DNA of 64,000 nucleotides from Hydractinia symbiolongicarpus (lineage: Eukaryota > Cnidaria > Hydrozoa > Anthoathecata > Hydractiniidae): positions 32,391,501-32,455,500 of the forward strand of contig NC_079878.1 in the NCBI RefSeq assembly GCF_029227915.1, written 5' to 3'. The notes beneath the pieces are model-generated. The model saw only the letters and a program-made list of their open reading frames with translations. It was not told the DNA's origin and made no database searches. How positions within the stretch are numbered: position 1 is the stretch's first letter; each line of letters opens with the position of its first letter. Positions 63,521 through 64,000 of the stretch are shown here, piece after piece. The position numbers and the translations under genes were made by a program.

Positions 63521-64000
63521 GAGACGCTGAAAAAAAGAAGTTTAATCGCCGGCAAACGAAAACCTGCGATTTCCCGTAAATCCCGGACTCGGCCCGTATA
63601 GTCAAAAGTATACAAAGAAAGTACCCAGGGAGTAAACTCATTTACCAAACGATTATTTAAATTATTATTTCACCACTAAAGCCCATGAGACTTGTAGTTT
63701 TTAAAAATGTTTTCATTTTTGATGAGACACTGAATAAAAGAAGTTTAATCGCCGGCAAACGAAAACCCGCGATTTCCCGTAAATCCCGGACTCAGCCCGT
63801 ATAGTCAAAAGTATACAAGGAAAGTACCCAGTGAGTTAGCGCATTTCCCGAACGAATTTTTAAATTATTTTTTCACCACTAAAACGCATGAGACTTGTAG
63901 TTTTCAGAAATGTTTTCATTTTTGATGAGACGCTTAATGAAAGTGGTTTAATCGCCGGCAAACGAAAACCCGCGATTTCCCGTAAACCCCGGACTCGGCC
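63521..64000. repeat. Right-edge monomers, array continues
   Basis: The last monomers contain TTTACCAAACGATTATTT, GAGACACTGAATAAAAG and a GAGTTAGCGCATTTCC private variant (about 63,835), and then end at GGCC, the normal end of a monomer. They resemble the ACTCAGCCCG and CAGAAATG pair of 51.6-53.0 kb. No array border is reached. Confidence 0.8.

Larger units (their letters stand above)
1..64000. repeat. Tandem satellite array, about 203-bp monomer, fills the window
   Basis: The start motif CGTATAGTC recurs about every 202-203 bp from base 1 to the last monomer start at 63,798, giving about 316 copies. All copies are in the same orientation. Ordered landmarks recur in each: GTATACAAAGAAAGTAC, then GAACG, a T-rich tract, CACTAAAACGCATGAGACTTG, a dyad around TTTT, GATGAGACGC, ATCGCCGGCAAACG, and CCCG motifs ending in TTGGCC or TCGGCC. 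No interval longer than part of a monomer departs from this order, so no stretch of 300 bases lacks satellite sequence and none holds a gene. Nucleosome-length, homogenised, multimer-structured arrays are typical of eukaryotic centromeric or other constitutive heterochromatin; that location is inference. The host and the family name are not recognised. Confidence 0.98.
43641..64000. repeat. Right satellite domain (GGTCTCGG / GTATTTAAAAATG subfamilies)
   Basis: Markers confined to this part, as far as I could see, are CCCGGTCTCGGCCTG (about 44.3-63.2 kb), AGTATTTAAAAAT (about 47.3-59.0 kb), AACGAATTTTTAAATT, TTTTCTATTTTGATGAG and CCCAGTGAG with AAGGAAAG. Broken-dyad CATATTTGATGGG monomers, common in the middle domain, are almost absent. 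The domain has short HORs of 3 and 4 monomers and large duplications of 16 monomers and more. Confidence 0.8.

Noticed and set aside
354-63648. About forty open reading frames of 60-121 codons on both strands
   Set aside because: All are translations of the same satellite and recur with the monomer. The 203-bp period is not a multiple of three, so frames shift at each boundary. Neighbouring monomers with small indels or substitutions lose them. No known domain, signal peptide or consistent start context is visible.
1-64000. CRISPR array
   Set aside because: The repeat is about 203 bp with no alternation of short constant repeats and unique spacers; whole monomers are alike.
1-64000. Integron cassette array or bacterial repeat region
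   Set aside because: No cassette genes, no integrase, no recombination-site core pattern, and no coding sequence in 64 kb. That density is not compatible with a bacterial chromosome or plasmid.
1-64000. CENP-B box
   Set aside because: I looked for the TTCG, A, CGGG spacing on both strands of the consensus. TTCGTTTG on the minus strand is the closest start, but the downstream A and CGGG are not at the required positions.
1-64000. Transposable element, LTR or terminal inverted repeats
   Set aside because: No sequence outside the monomer is present. The only inverted repeats are the 22-bp dyad and short palindromes (GCCGGC, GTATAC, CCCGGG), each repeated in most or many monomers.
1-64000. rDNA spacer, 5S, tRNA or snRNA tandem genes
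   Set aside because: No conserved rRNA, tRNA A/B-box or snRNA segment was recognised. The T runs after GAACGA could mimic an RNA polymerase III stop, but no internal promoter precedes them.
1-64000. Telomeric repeat or telomere-associated tract
   Set aside because: No short TTAGGG-, TTTAGGG- or TTAGG-like tandem stretches occur anywhere in the window.

Overview
The whole 64-kb window is one uninterrupted tandem satellite array. It holds about 316 head-to-tail copies of a monomer of about 203 bp (consensus 38% GC). Every stretch I read can be placed in this monomer, always in the same orientation. I saw no protein-coding gene, RNA gene, transposon, CRISPR array or other unique sequence. The window opens exactly on a monomer start and closes at a monomer end, so the array continues past both edges. 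A nucleosome-length monomer, several layers of higher-order repeats (HORs) and no interruption indicate eukaryotic constitutive heterochromatin: centromeric, pericentromeric or subtelomeric. I cannot name the species or the satellite family. CpG is over-represented in the consensus (12 observed, about 7.3 expected by my count), which argues mildly against a host that heavily methylates CpG.

Layout. Left domain, about 1-21,240: many monomers carry GTCGAATG after the start and a CGCGTTTTCCCG variant near the end. It is built from nested tandem duplications of 2 to 9 monomers (shifts of about 405, 607, 809, 1011, 1013, 1416, 1618 and 1823 bp) plus long-range copies at about 5.47 and 8.1 kb. Transition, about 21,241-23,640: more diverged monomers and one 3-monomer duplication. 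Middle domain, about 23,641-39,900: HORs ending in a monomer marked GAACAAAAGCAG. A 6-monomer, 1215-bp unit is the clearest, and a 5062-bp (25-monomer) block is itself duplicated in tandem at 28.8-38.3 kb. Transition, about 39,901-43,640: heterogeneous, with the one clearly truncated monomer I found (190 bp). Right domain, about 43,641-64,000: a 4-monomer HOR (812 bp), a 2232-bp-shift duplication, a nearly identical 3243-bp (16-monomer) tandem duplication and a 3-monomer HOR (609 bp).

Inside each monomer three features stand out. A 22-bp perfect dyad has 9-bp arms around TTTT. Four CCCG motifs are spaced 10, 9 and 11 bp apart, the last crossing into the next monomer. A T-rich tract is the main site of subfamily variation. 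In the middle-domain HOR, three monomers with a broken dyad alternate with three whose 7-bp dyad core is intact. No genes work together here; any function would be structural or chromatin-based. Reading frames of 60-121 codons exist on both strands but are translations of the satellite.
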